Shown piece by piece: positions 1 through 8,837 of a stretch of DNA of 64,000 nt. The DNA is taken from contig NZ_AP022596.1 in assembly GCF_010731895.1 (NCBI RefSeq), positions 4,774,001-4,838,000 on the forward strand, given 5' to 3'. Numbering within the stretch: the stretch's first letter is position 1; every line of letters begins with the position of its first letter. The notes beneath the pieces were generated by a model. That model ran no database searches and had not been told where the DNA came from. It saw only the letters and a list, made by a program, of their open reading frames with translations. This DNA is from Mycolicibacterium helvum (GTDB taxonomy: Bacteria > Actinomycetota > Actinomycetes > Mycobacteriales > Mycobacteriaceae). The translations under genes and the position numbers were made by a program.

Positions 1-659
1 AACACATCGACACCGACGCTGTCGAGGAACTGCTCGACCGAGGTCTGGCTTTGGGCGCGCAGCGGGAAGGAGACGCTCATCCGTGGGGTTCGGGGCGAGG
101 GCGACGCCGGTGACACGGACATGGTGAGCCCGGTGGCGCCGGCTGTTCGCCCTACAGCGTCGAGGAGAGCGGCTCCCGGCGTGTGGCTCTCGGTGACCGA
201 CAGTTGATTGGCGGCGCCGTCGTCACCGCGGAACCAGTCGATCCGGCCATCGGTGCCCTCGGCGATCACCCGGAGCCGTTCGGCGTCGTCGGCCATCTGC
301 GCGGAGTCGAGGTGTGAGTTGCGCCTGATTGTCACGGGCTTGTCGGGCGTCACCCACAGCTCGACATTTTGGGTGTAGTTCGCGATCAGGCTGATCCGCA
401 CGTCGGCAATCCGGTCGGCGATCGCGATCAGCTCGGATCGCGTTGCGGTTGGCGCGTCGACCGCGACGTTGAAGGTGAAACCCTCGGCGTAGGTCTCGTC
501 GTGGAAGACCCACGCGTCGGCGACCCCGGGCATTGACATCAGAGCGGTCTGAAGATCATTGGCCACCTGGGTCAGATTGGTAGGACCGCCGCAGCCCGGC
601 ACGACGGTGGCACCGATCAGCAGGGCCAGGGCCGAGCAGGTTCGTCCCAGTCGTTGCAT
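1..659 (-). CDS. Putative lipoprotein, C-terminus cut by window edge
   Basis: The frame is open from an ATG at 659 to the window edge, so about 219 residues are seen and the C-terminus is missing. The N-terminus is a lipoprotein signal: a basic start (MQRLGR), a hydrophobic stretch and a lipobox ending V-P-G-C with Cys23, so the mature protein should be tethered to the outer face of the cytoplasmic membrane. An AGGT-containing purine stretch lies about 11 bases before the ATG. The rest is mostly polar with no motif I recognise. It lies downstream of the TetR gene on the same strand (138-base gap), but co-transcription is not shown. Function unknown. Confidence 0.7.
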   Translation of the reverse strand, partial: MQRLGRTCSALALLIGATVVPGCGGPTNLTQVANDLQTALMSMPGVADAWVFHDETYAEGFTFNVAVDAPTATRSELIAIADRIADVRISLIANYTQNVELWVTPDKPVTIRRNSHLDSAQMADDAERLRVIAEGTDGRIDWFRGDDGAANQLSVTESHTPGAALLDAVGRTAGATGLTMSVSPASPSPRTPRMSVSFPLRAQSQTSVEQFLDSVGVDV

Positions 660-797
660 TCGCAACCCGGACCTCCAACCTCTTGCCGCATGGATCCCAA
701 CACATGCGTGACCCGCCCACACGTGAGCCGCAATAAATCTACCCCCGCGACACATCCATCTGATGGCACCGTGCCGATTGGGAGGCTGGGATTGTGC

Positions 798-1343
798 TCA
801 GAGCGGATCTAAACCCGTCTCGATGTCCAACCACGTGAGGTCGCACGCGGTCATGACCCATCGTCCGACGATCACCGCGACCAGAAGCTCGGCCCGCTGT
901 TCGTCCTGCGCGCCTATCGCTTCCCCGCACAGGTGACGCAGATCGGCTGAGACACTGGTGATCCGGGGCGCGATTTCGGCGATCCGATGCGATTGCGCCA
1001 GTGAGGTACCCAATAACGCACACGCCAAGCGCGACTCGCCATGCGCAGGCGCGGTGAACCTCTCCAGTGGGTGCGCCGCTGTCGGGGTCATGACGGTGTC
1101 GTGGGCGCGATCCAGCGCCGCTCGAAAGAGCGGCGCCTTGCCAGGAAAGTAGTGGTGGACCGCGGGCCGGGTGATACCAACGAGATCCGCGACTTCCTGC
1201 AAGGTGGCGGCGTCGTACCCACGGTAGGCGAACACGCGCACTGCTGCGCAGATGATCATCTCGCGCCGTGCGTCGGTGTTCGAACCGCGCGGCCGGCCAG
1301 GAGTCCGTTTACTCGGTCGGGCCGGTGCGAGTCCCGCAGCCAT
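798..1343 (-). CDS. TetR/AcrR family transcriptional regulator
   Basis: One-component repressor of about 181 residues. After a basic, low-complexity leader (KRTPGRPRGS) comes a typical TetR DNA-binding domain at roughly residues 26-72, with the family pattern VFAYRGYDAATLQEVADLVG followed by ITRPAVHHYF. The C-terminal half should bind a ligand and dimerise; its ligand cannot be read. The ATG at 1343 is chosen because an AGAAGGG Shine-Dalgarno precedes it; an upstream start at 1397 would add 18 non-conserved residues. It is divergent from the DUF2277 gene, so the target may be itself or that neighbour. Confidence 0.85.
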   Translation of the reverse strand: MAAGLAPARPSKRTPGRPRGSNTDARREMIICAAVRVFAYRGYDAATLQEVADLVGITRPAVHHYFPGKAPLFRAALDRAHDTVMTPTAAHPLERFTAPAHGESRLACALLGTSLAQSHRIAEIAPRITSVSADLRHLCGEAIGAQDEQRAELLVAVIVGRWVMTACDLTWLDIETGLDPL

Positions 1344-1496
1344 TTCGCACCCTTCTCGTCCCGTCTTGTCACGCGAATTCGACGGCTTGGTGGCCAACGC
1401 TAGGCGGGGAACTTGTGAGTCAGATGGGTGCCGGATATCAATCCGATCAACGATCCCGCGGTGAACTCGGCCCCAACGGCGGGCATGCTGGAGCTC

Positions 1497-1763
1497 ATGT
1501 GCCGAAACATCACCGAGTTGCGCGGCCTGGAACCGGCGGCCACCGCCGATGAGATCGCCGCAGCCGCCCGCCAGTACGTCCGCAAGGTCAGCGGGATCAC
1601 CCGGCCCTCCGATGCCGTCGCCGAGGCGTTCGAGATCGCGGTCGCCGAGGTCGCGGCCACCACCGCACGCCTGTTGTCCGAGCTGCCCGCCCGGCGCCAG
1701 CCGCCGAAGACCATTCCGCCGCTGCGCCGGCCTGAGGTCATTGCCCGGCTTGGGGCGAATTGA
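1497..1763 (+). CDS. DUF2277 family protein
   Basis: Small protein of 88 residues. The N-terminus MCRNITELRGLEPAAT, followed by AARQYVRKVSG, matches the DUF2277 family, whose members begin Met-Cys-Arg-Asn; the family has no established function. The ATG at 1497 is preferred because GGAG sits 5 bases upstream and it gives the family N-terminus; a GTG at 1428 in the same frame would add 23 unrelated residues. The stop codon overlaps the start of the next gene by 4 bases, so the two are probably translationally coupled. Confidence 0.85.
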   Translation: MCRNITELRGLEPAATADEIAAAARQYVRKVSGITRPSDAVAEAFEIAVAEVAATTARLLSELPARRQPPKTIPPLRRPEVIARLGAN

Positions 1764-2308
1764 CCACCACGGCCCTCAAGGAGTGGAGCGCGGCGGTTCA
1801 CGCCCTGCTCGACGGCCGGCAGACCGTACTGCTGCGCAAGGGCGGTATCCACGAGAAGCGGTTCGCCGTCGCTGCACAGGAGTTCCTGTTGTTCCCGACG
1901 GTCGCGCACAGCCACGCCGATCGGGTGCGTCCAGAGCATCGTGACCTGCTCGCCGTTTCCGCGGCCGACAGTGCAGAGGACCGCCTCGTGATCCGGGGTG
2001 CAGCGAAAGTCGTTGCCGCCGTGGCGGTATCGAACCCCGATGGGTTGTCTGGCATCGAAGATCTGCACATCTGGACCGCTGAGTCGGTGCGGGCCGACCG
2101 GCTGGACTTTCGGCCCCGCCACCTGCTCACCGTGCTGGTGGTGCAGGCCGCCCCGCTGGTCGCGCCGATCACGCTGACGCGCGATCCGCGGTACGGCGGC
2201 TGCACCAGTTGGGTGCAGTTACCGGCGACGGCCGAACTGGGGCAATCGGTGCACGACCCTGGAGCCTTGGCAGCGATCGCCGACCGGGTCAGCGCCGCCG
2301 TCGCGTGA
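1760..2308 (+). CDS. DUF1802 family protein
   Basis: Protein of 182 residues starting with a TTG that overlaps the upstream stop. The opening ALKEWSAAVHALLDGRQTVLLRKGGIxE followed by an F-LFPT-HS pattern is the DUF1802 signature; the family has no experimentally proven role. The last 90 bases (2219-2308) overlap, on the opposite strand, the 3' end of the CocE-like hydrolase gene. Coupling to the DUF2277 gene suggests one transcript of two conserved unknowns. Confidence 0.85.
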   Translation: MTTTALKEWSAAVHALLDGRQTVLLRKGGIHEKRFAVAAQEFLLFPTVAHSHADRVRPEHRDLLAVSAADSAEDRLVIRGAAKVVAAVAVSNPDGLSGIEDLHIWTAESVRADRLDFRPRHLLTVLVVQAAPLVAPITLTRDPRYGGCTSWVQLPATAELGQSVHDPGALAAIADRVSAAVA

Positions 2309-3949
2309 TGGCAGGCCGGTCGACGCCGGCAGGATCAGCGCGGACACCCCGCCGGCCCCGTGGTGCACGGTGTGCACCGCCGGAACCATCCGCTGCCCGG
2401 TGAGGACGGGCTCACCGGTACCGAGATTGCGGGCATACCGGGGATGCGATCCGCCGGCGATCAGCACCCGAACGTGGGTCCCGGCGCGGAAGCGGTGGGC
2501 GATGGCGTCGAGCTCGATGCGGATCGGGCCCTGCTCAGGCGCACTCAGCCGGCGGTAGCCGTCGCTGACATTGCGGGAGTGCCCGCGGGCATCTACCTCG
2601 CTGACGCGCACGAACAGGTCGACGTGGTCGATATCGGCCTCATGGGCCAGTTCGACGACCGGGTTGCCGAACACGTACAGGTCGGCGTCCAACGGGCCGC
2701 TGGTGAAGCTCAGCACGTCCGCGCGCCGGGCCAATGTGGAGTCGTCCTGGTAGCCGGCGTCTCGGGTCAACAGCCGGCCGCCCAGCGTCGGGGTCGGATC
2801 GGCGGGGTCGTAGCGAAAGGTGGACGGCGCGGCATTCGGCGGTGGCGCGGCCGCGGTCAGCCGGCCCGTCGGCTGCAGGTACAGCACGCCGTCGCCGGTG
2901 GCCGGTGGCCAATCCGGCAGATCGATCCAGCCGTGATGGGCGACGTAGACCCGCACCGGCCTGCGTCTGGCCTCGGTGGGAATGCCGGCCATGTGGGTGC
3001 CGAGCCAGTCCAGGGTCTGTGCGGCAGCGGTGCCGCCGGCCTTCTTGATCATGTCGCTGTGCGCCCACGGCCCGACTGTCAGCGCGACGTCGACACCACG
3101 GTCGCGCAGGTGGCGGTATTGCACGAGGGTTTGATCGAGGAACAGGTCTTGCCAGCCGCTGATCAGCAGCACCGGGACGTCGCAGCGGTCTAGTGCGGCC
3201 GTCATCCGCATGGTCTCCCAGAACGGGTCGTCGCCGCTCGGATGCTCGATCCACGACTCGTACCACGGTGAATGTGAGCCCAGCAGATCACGACCCGCCC
3301 GACCTAGCGGCAGCCCGAGCATGGCGCTTTCCAGTCGGCGCGCTGCGCGGTTCTGGAACGCCAGCCGCCGCGTTATCGCCTCGTCCCGGTGGGCTATCGA
3401 GTCCGACCAGCTCAGGAAGTCGTTCAGCGAGAACGAGCCGGTGCCCCACGACGAGGCGTGGAAGTCGTGCGGGCCGACGGTAACTACCGCGGCGGCCAGC
3501 TCGGGCGGCGGATCGGACAGCAAGGCCCACTGGGTGAAGCCCAGGTAGGACAGCCCGATGGTGGCGAACTTGCCGGTGAACCACGGCTGTTCGCGTAGCC
3601 ACACCACCGTGTCGGCGGCATCGTCGGCCTCGTGGACCATCGGAACGAAGTCGCCGCCCGACCCGAATGTGCCGCGCACGCTCTGCAGCAGCACGTGATA
3701 GCCGCGCGCCGCGTAGAGCCGGGCGTAGATCAGTGAGAACGGGACGGAGCGGCCGTAGGGGCAGCGGACCAGGATGGTGCCGAGTGGGGCGTCGACGATG
3801 GGCGCGTAGTGGGTGGCGCGCAGGACGGCGCCGTCGCGCATCGGGATGCCCACGCCGCGGTGGACGGCGTAATCGGTGGTCGGTGCCGCTATCCGCAGGT
3901 AGCCCGAAAGAGTGCGGTCGATGAATCGCTGGGTCCGACGGTTGTGCAC
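2219..3949 (-). CDS. CocE/NonD family hydrolase (X-Pro dipeptidyl-peptidase-like)
   Basis: Serine hydrolase of the CocE/NonD alpha/beta-hydrolase family, about 576 residues. Visible features: RDGAVLRATHYAP near residues 39-50, the nucleophile elbow G-L-S-Y-L-G with Ser134, a likely acid in ISGWQDLF, a likely His in WAHSDM, then a beta-rich C-terminal jelly-roll domain with FRYDPADPTPTLGG. Substrate unknown (ester or amide bonds). The GTG at 3949 gives the usual family N-terminus; the frame is open back to 4084 but that extension is unlike the family. No Shine-Dalgarno precedes 3949, but a short upstream ORF ends 5 bases before it. The C-terminus runs about 35 residues past the expected end, into DUF1802. 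Confidence 0.8.
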   Translation of the reverse strand: MHNRRTQRFIDRTLSGYLRIAAPTTDYAVHRGVGIPMRDGAVLRATHYAPIVDAPLGTILVRCPYGRSVPFSLIYARLYAARGYHVLLQSVRGTFGSGGDFVPMVHEADDAADTVVWLREQPWFTGKFATIGLSYLGFTQWALLSDPPPELAAAVVTVGPHDFHASSWGTGSFSLNDFLSWSDSIAHRDEAITRRLAFQNRAARRLESAMLGLPLGRAGRDLLGSHSPWYESWIEHPSGDDPFWETMRMTAALDRCDVPVLLISGWQDLFLDQTLVQYRHLRDRGVDVALTVGPWAHSDMIKKAGGTAAAQTLDWLGTHMAGIPTEARRRPVRVYVAHHGWIDLPDWPPATGDGVLYLQPTGRLTAAAPPPNAAPSTFRYDPADPTPTLGGRLLTRDAGYQDDSTLARRADVLSFTSGPLDADLYVFGNPVVELAHEADIDHVDLFVRVSEVDARGHSRNVSDGYRRLSAPEQGPIRIELDAIAHRFRAGTHVRVLIAGGSHPRYARNLGTGEPVLTGQRMVPAVHTVHHGAGGVSALILPASTGLPSRDGGADPVGDRCQGSRVVHRLPQFGRRR

Positions 3950-3954
3950 GCCAC

Positions 3955-4005
3955 TCAGAACTTGTCGTACGGCGTGGTGGAGCGCAGCTGTACCGCGGCG
4001 GCCAT
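3955..4005 (-). CDS. Possible 16-codon leader ORF upstream of the CocE-like gene
   Basis: An ATG at 4005 follows a good Shine-Dalgarno-like stretch (GAGAGGGACAG). It encodes 16 residues (MAAAVQLRSTTPYDKF) and stops at 3955-3957, 5 bases before the GTG at 3949 that fits as the hydrolase start. The hydrolase start itself lacks a ribosome-binding site, so re-initiation after this peptide would explain its translation. The alternative is a frameshift that removed the original N-terminus of the hydrolase. No family recognised. Confidence 0.3.
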   Translation of the reverse strand: MAAAVQLRSTTPYDKF

Positions 4006-4063
4006 GTCTGTCCCTCTCTGCGGTCAGCCCCGACCGCTGGCAGTCTAACCGGCCACACGCAAG

Positions 4064-4069
4064 TAGTCT
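4064..4069 (+). promoter_or_regulatory. Leaderless -10 element (TAGTCT) for metallophosphoesterase-pptT-truB
   Basis: TAGTCT lies 8 bases before the GTG at 4078. It fits the mycobacterial SigA -10 consensus TANNNT and the spacing of leaderless transcripts. There is no Shine-Dalgarno before that GTG, which supports the reading. Confidence 0.45.
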
Positions 4070-4077
4070 GGCGTGTT

Positions 4078-5013
4078 GTGGCACCTACGCTTTGGGCGAT
4101 CAGTGACCTGCACACGGGTCACGCCGGCAATAAGCCGGTCACCGAATCGCTCTACCCATCGTCGCCGGAGGACTGGCTGATCGTTGCCGGCGACGTCGCC
4201 GAGCGCACCGACGACATCCGCTGGTCGCTGGATCTGCTGCGTCGCCGTTTCGCCAAGGTGATCTGGGTGCCTGGCAACCACGAGCTGTGGACCACCGGTA
4301 AGGACCCGGCCCAGGTGTTCGGCCGCGCCCGCTACGACTACCTGGTCGACATGTGCGACGAGATGGGCATCGTCACCCCCGAGCATCCCTTCCCGCTGTG
4401 GACCGGGCAGGGCGGGCCGGCGACCATCGTGCCGATGTTCCTGCTCTACGACTACACGTTCCTGCCGGCCGGTGCGACCACCAAGGCCGAGGGTCTGGCG
4501 ATCGCCAGGGAACGCAATATTGTGGCGACTGACGAGTTCCTGCTGTCCAGTGAGCCGTACGCCACCCGCGATGCGTGGTGCCGGGATCGGCTGTCGCACA
4601 CCAGGGCCCGGCTCGAGGAACTCGACTGGATGACGCCGACGGTGCTGGTGAACCATTTTCCGTTGCGCCGTGAACCCTGCGATGTGCTGTTCTTCCCGGA
4701 GTTCTCGCTGTGGTGCGGGACGACTGCGACCGCCGACTGGCACACCCGCTACAACGCGCTCTGCTCGGTCTACGGGCACCTGCATATTCCCCGGACCACC
4801 TGGTATGACGGGGTGCGCTTCGAGGAGGTGTCCGTTGGCTATCCGCGAGAGTGGCGGCGCCGCAAGCCTTATCGGTGGTTGCGCCAGATCCTGCCGGACC
4901 CGCAGTACGCGCCGGGCTATCTCAACGATTTCGGCGGGCACTTTGTCATCACCCAAGAGATGAAAGAGCAGTCGGAGAAGTTGCGCGAGCGACTGCGCAG
5001 TCGACGCGAATGA
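4078..5013 (+). CDS. Calcineurin-like metallophosphoesterase
   Basis: Protein of 311 residues with the ordered metal-binding motifs of the calcineurin-like phosphoesterase fold: SDLHTGH near residue 9, GDVAER near 40, GNHE near 65, NHFPLR near 190 and GHLH near 225. These bind two metals for phosphoester hydrolysis; the substrate is not evident. It is the homologue of M. tuberculosis Rv2795c, which also sits immediately upstream of pptT. Start is GTG 4078 with a leaderless-type -10. The stop overlaps the pptT ATG (ATGA), so the two are coupled. Confidence 0.9.
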   Translation: MAPTLWAISDLHTGHAGNKPVTESLYPSSPEDWLIVAGDVAERTDDIRWSLDLLRRRFAKVIWVPGNHELWTTGKDPAQVFGRARYDYLVDMCDEMGIVTPEHPFPLWTGQGGPATIVPMFLLYDYTFLPAGATTKAEGLAIARERNIVATDEFLLSSEPYATRDAWCRDRLSHTRARLEELDWMTPTVLVNHFPLRREPCDVLFFPEFSLWCGTTATADWHTRYNALCSVYGHLHIPRTTWYDGVRFEEVSVGYPREWRRRKPYRWLRQILPDPQYAPGYLNDFGGHFVITQEMKEQSEKLRERLRSRRE

Positions 5014-5678
5014 GCGAGCTCATGGCCGCGGTGCTGCCGAAAATCGCCGACCTGGTCTACGCCGAGGCATTCGAGGATCCGCCGGGTCTGACTCCGCTGC
5101 CGGAGGAAGAGCCGCTGATCGCGAAATCGGTGGACAAGCGACGCAACGAGTTCATCACCGTCCGGCACTGCGCACGCCTGGCACTGCAGCAACTGGGTTT
5201 GCCGCCGGTGCCGATCCTCAAGGGCGAGACGGGCGAACCGTGCTGGCCCGACGGGGTGGTGGGCAGCCTCACCCACACGCAGGGATATCGCGGCGCGGTG
5301 GTCGGCCGCAGCGCGAGCGTCCGTTCGGTGGGCATCGACGCCGAGCCGCACGGCGTGTTGCCGGACGGGGTGCTGAACGCGATCAGCCTGCCCGCCGAGC
5401 GGTATGAGATCTCCGGCCTGCCCGGTGGGCTGCACTGGGACCGGATCCTGTTCTGCGCCAAGGAAGCAACCTACAAGGCGTGGTTCCCGCTGGCGCAGCG
5501 CTGGTTGGGTTTCGAAGACGCCCACATCACCTTCGATGTCGACGCGTCCGGGGTCGCCGGAACGTTCGTGTCGCGGATCCTGATCGACCCGGCCGCCCGT
5601 TTCGGCCCGCCGCTGAATGAGCTGGCTGGCCGCTGGTCGGTGGGCGCTGGGCTGGCGCTGACGGCGATTGTGCTGTGA
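5010..5678 (+). CDS. pptT: 4'-phosphopantetheinyl transferase PptT
   Basis: Transfers phosphopantetheine from coenzyme A to carrier-protein serines, activating type I polyketide synthases, mycolate-pathway enzymes and siderophore synthetases; essential in M. tuberculosis. At 222 residues it matches the roughly 227-residue homologue. Sfp-type motifs are present: a conserved Arg/His block ([13 protein letters not shown]), GSLTHT, the magnesium-binding GIDAEP and the [11 protein letters not shown] helix (KExxYK). The ATG at 5010 is taken because it overlaps the upstream stop by 4 bases and gives the family N-terminus. Its stop in turn overlaps truB. Confidence 0.95.
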   Translation: MSELMAAVLPKIADLVYAEAFEDPPGLTPLPEEEPLIAKSVDKRRNEFITVRHCARLALQQLGLPPVPILKGETGEPCWPDGVVGSLTHTQGYRGAVVGRSASVRSVGIDAEPHGVLPDGVLNAISLPAERYEISGLPGGLHWDRILFCAKEATYKAWFPLAQRWLGFEDAHITFDVDASGVAGTFVSRILIDPAARFGPPLNELAGRWSVGAGLALTAIVL

Positions 5679-6571
5679 GCGCGCCACCACTGCCGGGCAT
5701 CGTCGTCGTGGACAAACCGGCGGGTATGACGAGCCATGATGTGGTCGGCCGCTGCCGGCGGATCTTCGGCACCCGCAAGGTCGGCCACGCGGGCACGCTG
5801 GATCCGATGGCTACCGGCGTATTGGTCGTCGGCATCGAGCGGGCTACCAAGATCCTCGGCCTGCTGACGGCCACGTCGAAGTCGTACGCGGCGACCATCC
5901 GGCTGGGTCGATCTACCTCCACCGAGGACGCTGAAGGCGAAGTGCTGCAGGATATTTCCGCTGAACAGGTGGCTGACGAGCAGATTCAGGCAGGGATCGC
6001 GAAGCTGCGCGGTGAGATCGCGCAGCGGCCGTCGTCGGTCAGCGCAGTCAAAATCGACGGCAAGCGGGCCTACCAGTTGGTGCGCGAAGGCCAGGATGTG
6101 CAGTTGGCCGCGCGCTCGGTTCGCATCGACCGATTCGATGTGTGCGCTATCCGGCGCGACGGGCCCTTCATCGATGTGGATGTCGAGGTGGACTGCTCGT
6201 CGGGCACCTATATCCGGGCGCTGGCGCGCGATCTCGGTGACGGACTCGGCGTCGGGGGGCACCTGACCGCATTGCGCCGTACCCGGGTCGGCGGCTACGG
6301 GCTCGACCATGCCCGGTCGTTGGACGAACTCGCCGAACATCCGCGACTCAGTTACTCCCTCGACGAGGCATGCCTGCTGGCGTTCTCGCGCCGCGACATC
6401 ACCTGCGCTGAAGCCGAGGACGCCAGCCACGGCCGGCCCCTGACCGCGGCAGGGATCGACGGTCTCTATGCCGCGACCGATCCCGACGGACGGGTCATCG
6501 CGCTCCTGGAGGACAAGGGCGGCCGGACCAAATCCGTGGTGGTGATCCGCCCCGCGACTCTCGGCTCCTAG
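5675..6571 (+). CDS. truB: tRNA pseudouridine(55) synthase TruB
   Basis: Isomerises U55 to pseudouridine in the T-loop of tRNAs. 298 residues with the TruB signature [13 protein letters not shown] at the N-terminus and the catalytic loop [12 protein letters not shown], in which Asp43 is the expected nucleophile; the downstream [14 protein letters not shown] block is also typical. A PUA-like C-terminal region follows. GTG start overlaps the pptT stop by 4 bases, closing a three-gene coupled unit. The 3' end overlaps the convergent mntR-like gene by 4 bases. Confidence 0.95.
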   Translation: MSAPPLPGIVVVDKPAGMTSHDVVGRCRRIFGTRKVGHAGTLDPMATGVLVVGIERATKILGLLTATSKSYAATIRLGRSTSTEDAEGEVLQDISAEQVADEQIQAGIAKLRGEIAQRPSSVSAVKIDGKRAYQLVREGQDVQLAARSVRIDRFDVCAIRRDGPFIDVDVEVDCSSGTYIRALARDLGDGLGVGGHLTALRRTRVGGYGLDHARSLDELAEHPRLSYSLDEACLLAFSRRDITCAEAEDASHGRPLTAAGIDGLYAATDPDGRVIALLEDKGGRTKSVVVIRPATLGS

Positions 6572-7290
6572 CCGACGACCCAGATCGCCTGGGCCGCAGG
6601 GCTGCCCAGTTCGACGGTGTTTGCTGCGCCATCGGATGACTCGACCGACACGGAGATCACACCGGCGAAGTCGCGCCGGGCGAGCACTCGAAGGCGGGAG
6701 TCCAGGCTGATGCCAACGGTGTCGAAATACCGCAGCATCTCGGGGTCGGCGTCGGAAATCCGTGCCACCGTGCCGAGTTCACCGTCGACACAGGCTGATA
6801 GCTGGCGGGCGGGGGGAGTGGGGACCAGCCCGTCGGCGGACGGGATGGGATCGCCATGGGGGTCGCGCGTCGGATGGCCAAGCTTGGCGTCGATGCGATC
6901 GAGCATCATGTCGCTGATCGCGTGCTCGAGGATCTCGGCCTCGTCGTGTACTTCGTCCCAGCTGTAGCCGAGTTCGCGCATCAGGAAGGTCTCCAGCAGG
7001 CGGTGCCGGCGGACCACCGCAAGCGCGGCGTGGCGGCCCCGTTCGGTCAGCGTCACCGCGCCGTACTTCTCGTGGTCCACTAGGCCCTGATCGGCGAGCC
7101 TGCGGATTGATTCCGAGGCGGTGCTGGCCGATACCCCGATGCGCTCGGCCAGCAGCTTGGTGCTCACCTTCTCCTGCGACCACTCCTGGGCGCTCCAGAT
7201 GGTTTTGAGGTAGTCCTGGGCGACCGTCGTCAGGTCGTGGACCCCTTGGTTGGGGCTGCCGTCAGGACTCACATCCAAAAGTTTAGGCAT
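6568..7290 (-). CDS. mntR: DtxR/MntR-family metal-dependent repressor (SirR-like)
   Basis: 240-residue iron/manganese-dependent repressor. Residues about 20-85 form a winged helix ([36 protein letters not shown]); the middle carries the metal and dimer region with [24 protein letters not shown] and HAISDMM; the C-terminus is an SH3-like/FeoA-type domain. It corresponds to M. tuberculosis Rv2788 (sirR/mntR), which responds mainly to manganese. GGTGATGA precedes the ATG at 7290. Divergent from ribF with only 62 bases between, so its operator may lie there or at unlinked transporter genes. Confidence 0.85.
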   Translation of the reverse strand: MPKLLDVSPDGSPNQGVHDLTTVAQDYLKTIWSAQEWSQEKVSTKLLAERIGVSASTASESIRRLADQGLVDHEKYGAVTLTERGRHAALAVVRRHRLLETFLMRELGYSWDEVHDEAEILEHAISDMMLDRIDAKLGHPTRDPHGDPIPSADGLVPTPPARQLSACVDGELGTVARISDADPEMLRYFDTVGISLDSRLRVLARRDFAGVISVSVESSDGAANTVELGSPAAQAIWVVG

Positions 7291-7352
7291 TCATCACCTG
7301 ATCTGGAGATCTAGCGTGTCTCGCCGCGCCAGCGCGCCGTAGGCTTGCCGAC

Positions 7353-8330
7353 GTGGAGCGGTGGCGCGGACAGGACGAGATCCCCTCGGACTGGGGCCGA
7401 TGTGTGGTGACCATCGGCGTATTCGACGGTGTGCATCGAGGGCACGCCGAACTGATCGCTCGCGCCGTGAAGGCGGGCCGGACGCGTGGTGTGCCGGTGG
7501 TGCTGATGACGTTCGACCCACATCCGATGGAAGTGGTGTTCCCGGGGAGCCACCCGGCGCAGCTGACGACGCTGGCTCGGCGTGCTGAACTGGCCGAGGA
7601 GCTGGGTATCGACGTCTTTCTGGTCGTGCCCTTCACCACCGATTTCATGAAGCTCACGCCGGACCGCTACATCCACGAACTGCTGGTGGAGCGGCTGCAC
7701 GTGGTTGAGGTGATCGTCGGCGACAACTTCACCTTCGGCAAAAAGGCGGCCGGCAACGTCGGCACGCTGCGGAAGGCCGGTGACCGGTTCGGCTTCGCCG
7801 TCGAGAGCATGTCGCTGGTCGCCGAACACCATCAGAGCGAGACGGTCACCTTCTCGTCGACTTACATCCGCTCCTGTGTCGATGCCGGGGACGTGGTGAC
7901 CGCGGCCGAGGCGCTGGGTCGGCCGCACCGTGTCGAAGGCGTCGTGGTGCGGGGCGACGGACGTGGACGAGGGCTGGGCTTCCCGACCGCCAACGTCGCT
8001 CCGCCGATGTACTCCGCGATCCCGGCCGACGGCGTCTACGCCGCGTGGTTCACCGTGCTGGGCCACGGGCCGGTTACCGGCTCGGTGGTCCCGGGGGAGC
8101 GGTATCAGGCTGCGGTCTCGGTCGGCACCAATCCGACGTTCTCCGGGCGCACTCGCACGGTGGAGGCTTTCGTCCTGGACACCGCCGCCGACCTCTATGG
8201 CCAACACGTCGCGGTGGACTTCGTCGCCCGGCTGCGCGGCCAGCTCAGATTCGATTCGGTGCACGACCTGGTCGAGGCGATGGGCAAGGACACCGAGAAG
8301 GCCCGCGCGATCCTGTCCGCGCAGGACTGA
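7353..8330 (+). CDS. ribF: Bifunctional riboflavin kinase/FAD synthetase RibF
   Basis: Makes FMN from riboflavin and FAD from FMN. 325 residues: an N-terminal nucleotidyltransferase domain with GVFDGVHRGHAELI (HxGH-type) and the block TFDPHPMEVVFPG, then ISSTYIRS-like SSTYIRSCVDAGDV, and a C-terminal kinase domain with RGDGRGRGLGFPTANV. GTG start at 7353; TAGGCT lies 7 bases upstream, consistent with a leaderless transcript. Gene order sirR-ribF-rpsO-pnp is shared with M. tuberculosis except for the inserted ArsR/SRPBCC pair. Confidence 0.95.
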   Translation: MERWRGQDEIPSDWGRCVVTIGVFDGVHRGHAELIARAVKAGRTRGVPVVLMTFDPHPMEVVFPGSHPAQLTTLARRAELAEELGIDVFLVVPFTTDFMKLTPDRYIHELLVERLHVVEVIVGDNFTFGKKAAGNVGTLRKAGDRFGFAVESMSLVAEHHQSETVTFSSTYIRSCVDAGDVVTAAEALGRPHRVEGVVVRGDGRGRGLGFPTANVAPPMYSAIPADGVYAAWFTVLGHGPVTGSVVPGERYQAAVSVGTNPTFSGRTRTVEAFVLDTAADLYGQHVAVDFVARLRGQLRFDSVHDLVEAMGKDTEKARAILSAQD

Positions 8331-8338
8331 GGCGAGAG

Positions 8339-8824
8339 TCAGGACGCGATCAGGTCGTCGATCTGGTTGATCGCCGACGTGGAGCCCTCCACCACACCCA
8401 TGTCCAGCACCTGCTGAAGGCCTTCGGCGGTGGCGAACTTGGCGACGTAAACCGCGCGGGTGCCGCCGCCCAGCTCGGTGAAGGTGTAGGTGTTCTCCGA
8501 GACCGGCATGTCGGGGTTCGGGTTCAAATCGGCGTCGGCGAAGCCGTCGAGGAAGGCAAAGCTCGTCGGCTCGTCGACGGCCGTGATGTCCCAATATCCG
8601 GCGTGCTTGTCGCCCTCGGGGCCGGTCATGAAATACGTGGTGCGACTCCCGGGCGTGAGGCTGTGATCGACCACGGTGGCCGGGTACGTCGGCGGTCCCC
8701 ACACCTTCTCCAGTTGCCGCGGGTCGGCGTAGATCTGCCAGATGCGCTGCACCGGAGCGGCGAACTCGGCGGTGATGGTCAGGGTCAGGTTCTCGATGTC
8801 GTGCGCGACGTCGGTCACGGGCAT
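8339..8824 (-). CDS. SRPBCC (AHSA1-like/START) domain protein
   Basis: 161 residues with an Aha1-C/START-type hydrophobic-pocket fold: LTITAEFAAPVQRIWQIYADPRQLEKVWGPP at the N-terminus, typical of ArsR-associated SRPBCC proteins, then alternating beta strands and a final helix. Such proteins bind small hydrophobic ligands; no catalytic residues are evident. AAGGAG precedes the ATG at 8824. It lies 13 bases after the ArsR gene on the same strand, so the two form an operon. Both are absent from this place in M. tuberculosis as I recall it. Confidence 0.88.
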   Translation of the reverse strand: MPVTDVAHDIENLTLTITAEFAAPVQRIWQIYADPRQLEKVWGPPTYPATVVDHSLTPGSRTTYFMTGPEGDKHAGYWDITAVDEPTSFAFLDGFADADLNPNPDMPVSENTYTFTELGGGTRAVYVAKFATAEGLQQVLDMGVVEGSTSAINQIDDLIAS

Positions 8825-8837
8825 TGTTCAGTACTCC

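Noticed and set aside
2360..3193. 277-residue frame on the plus strand
   Set aside because: Shadow of the CocE-like hydrolase; no family pattern.
7270..7300. DtxR-type operator at the mntR start
   Set aside because: TTTAGG and CACCTGA segments near the start codon only loosely match a DtxR/MntR box and fall in the coding start; too weak to list.
7311..8702. 463-residue frame on the minus strand across ribF and the SRPBCC gene
   Set aside because: It lies opposite ribF and out of frame in the SRPBCC gene; both of these have clear families.
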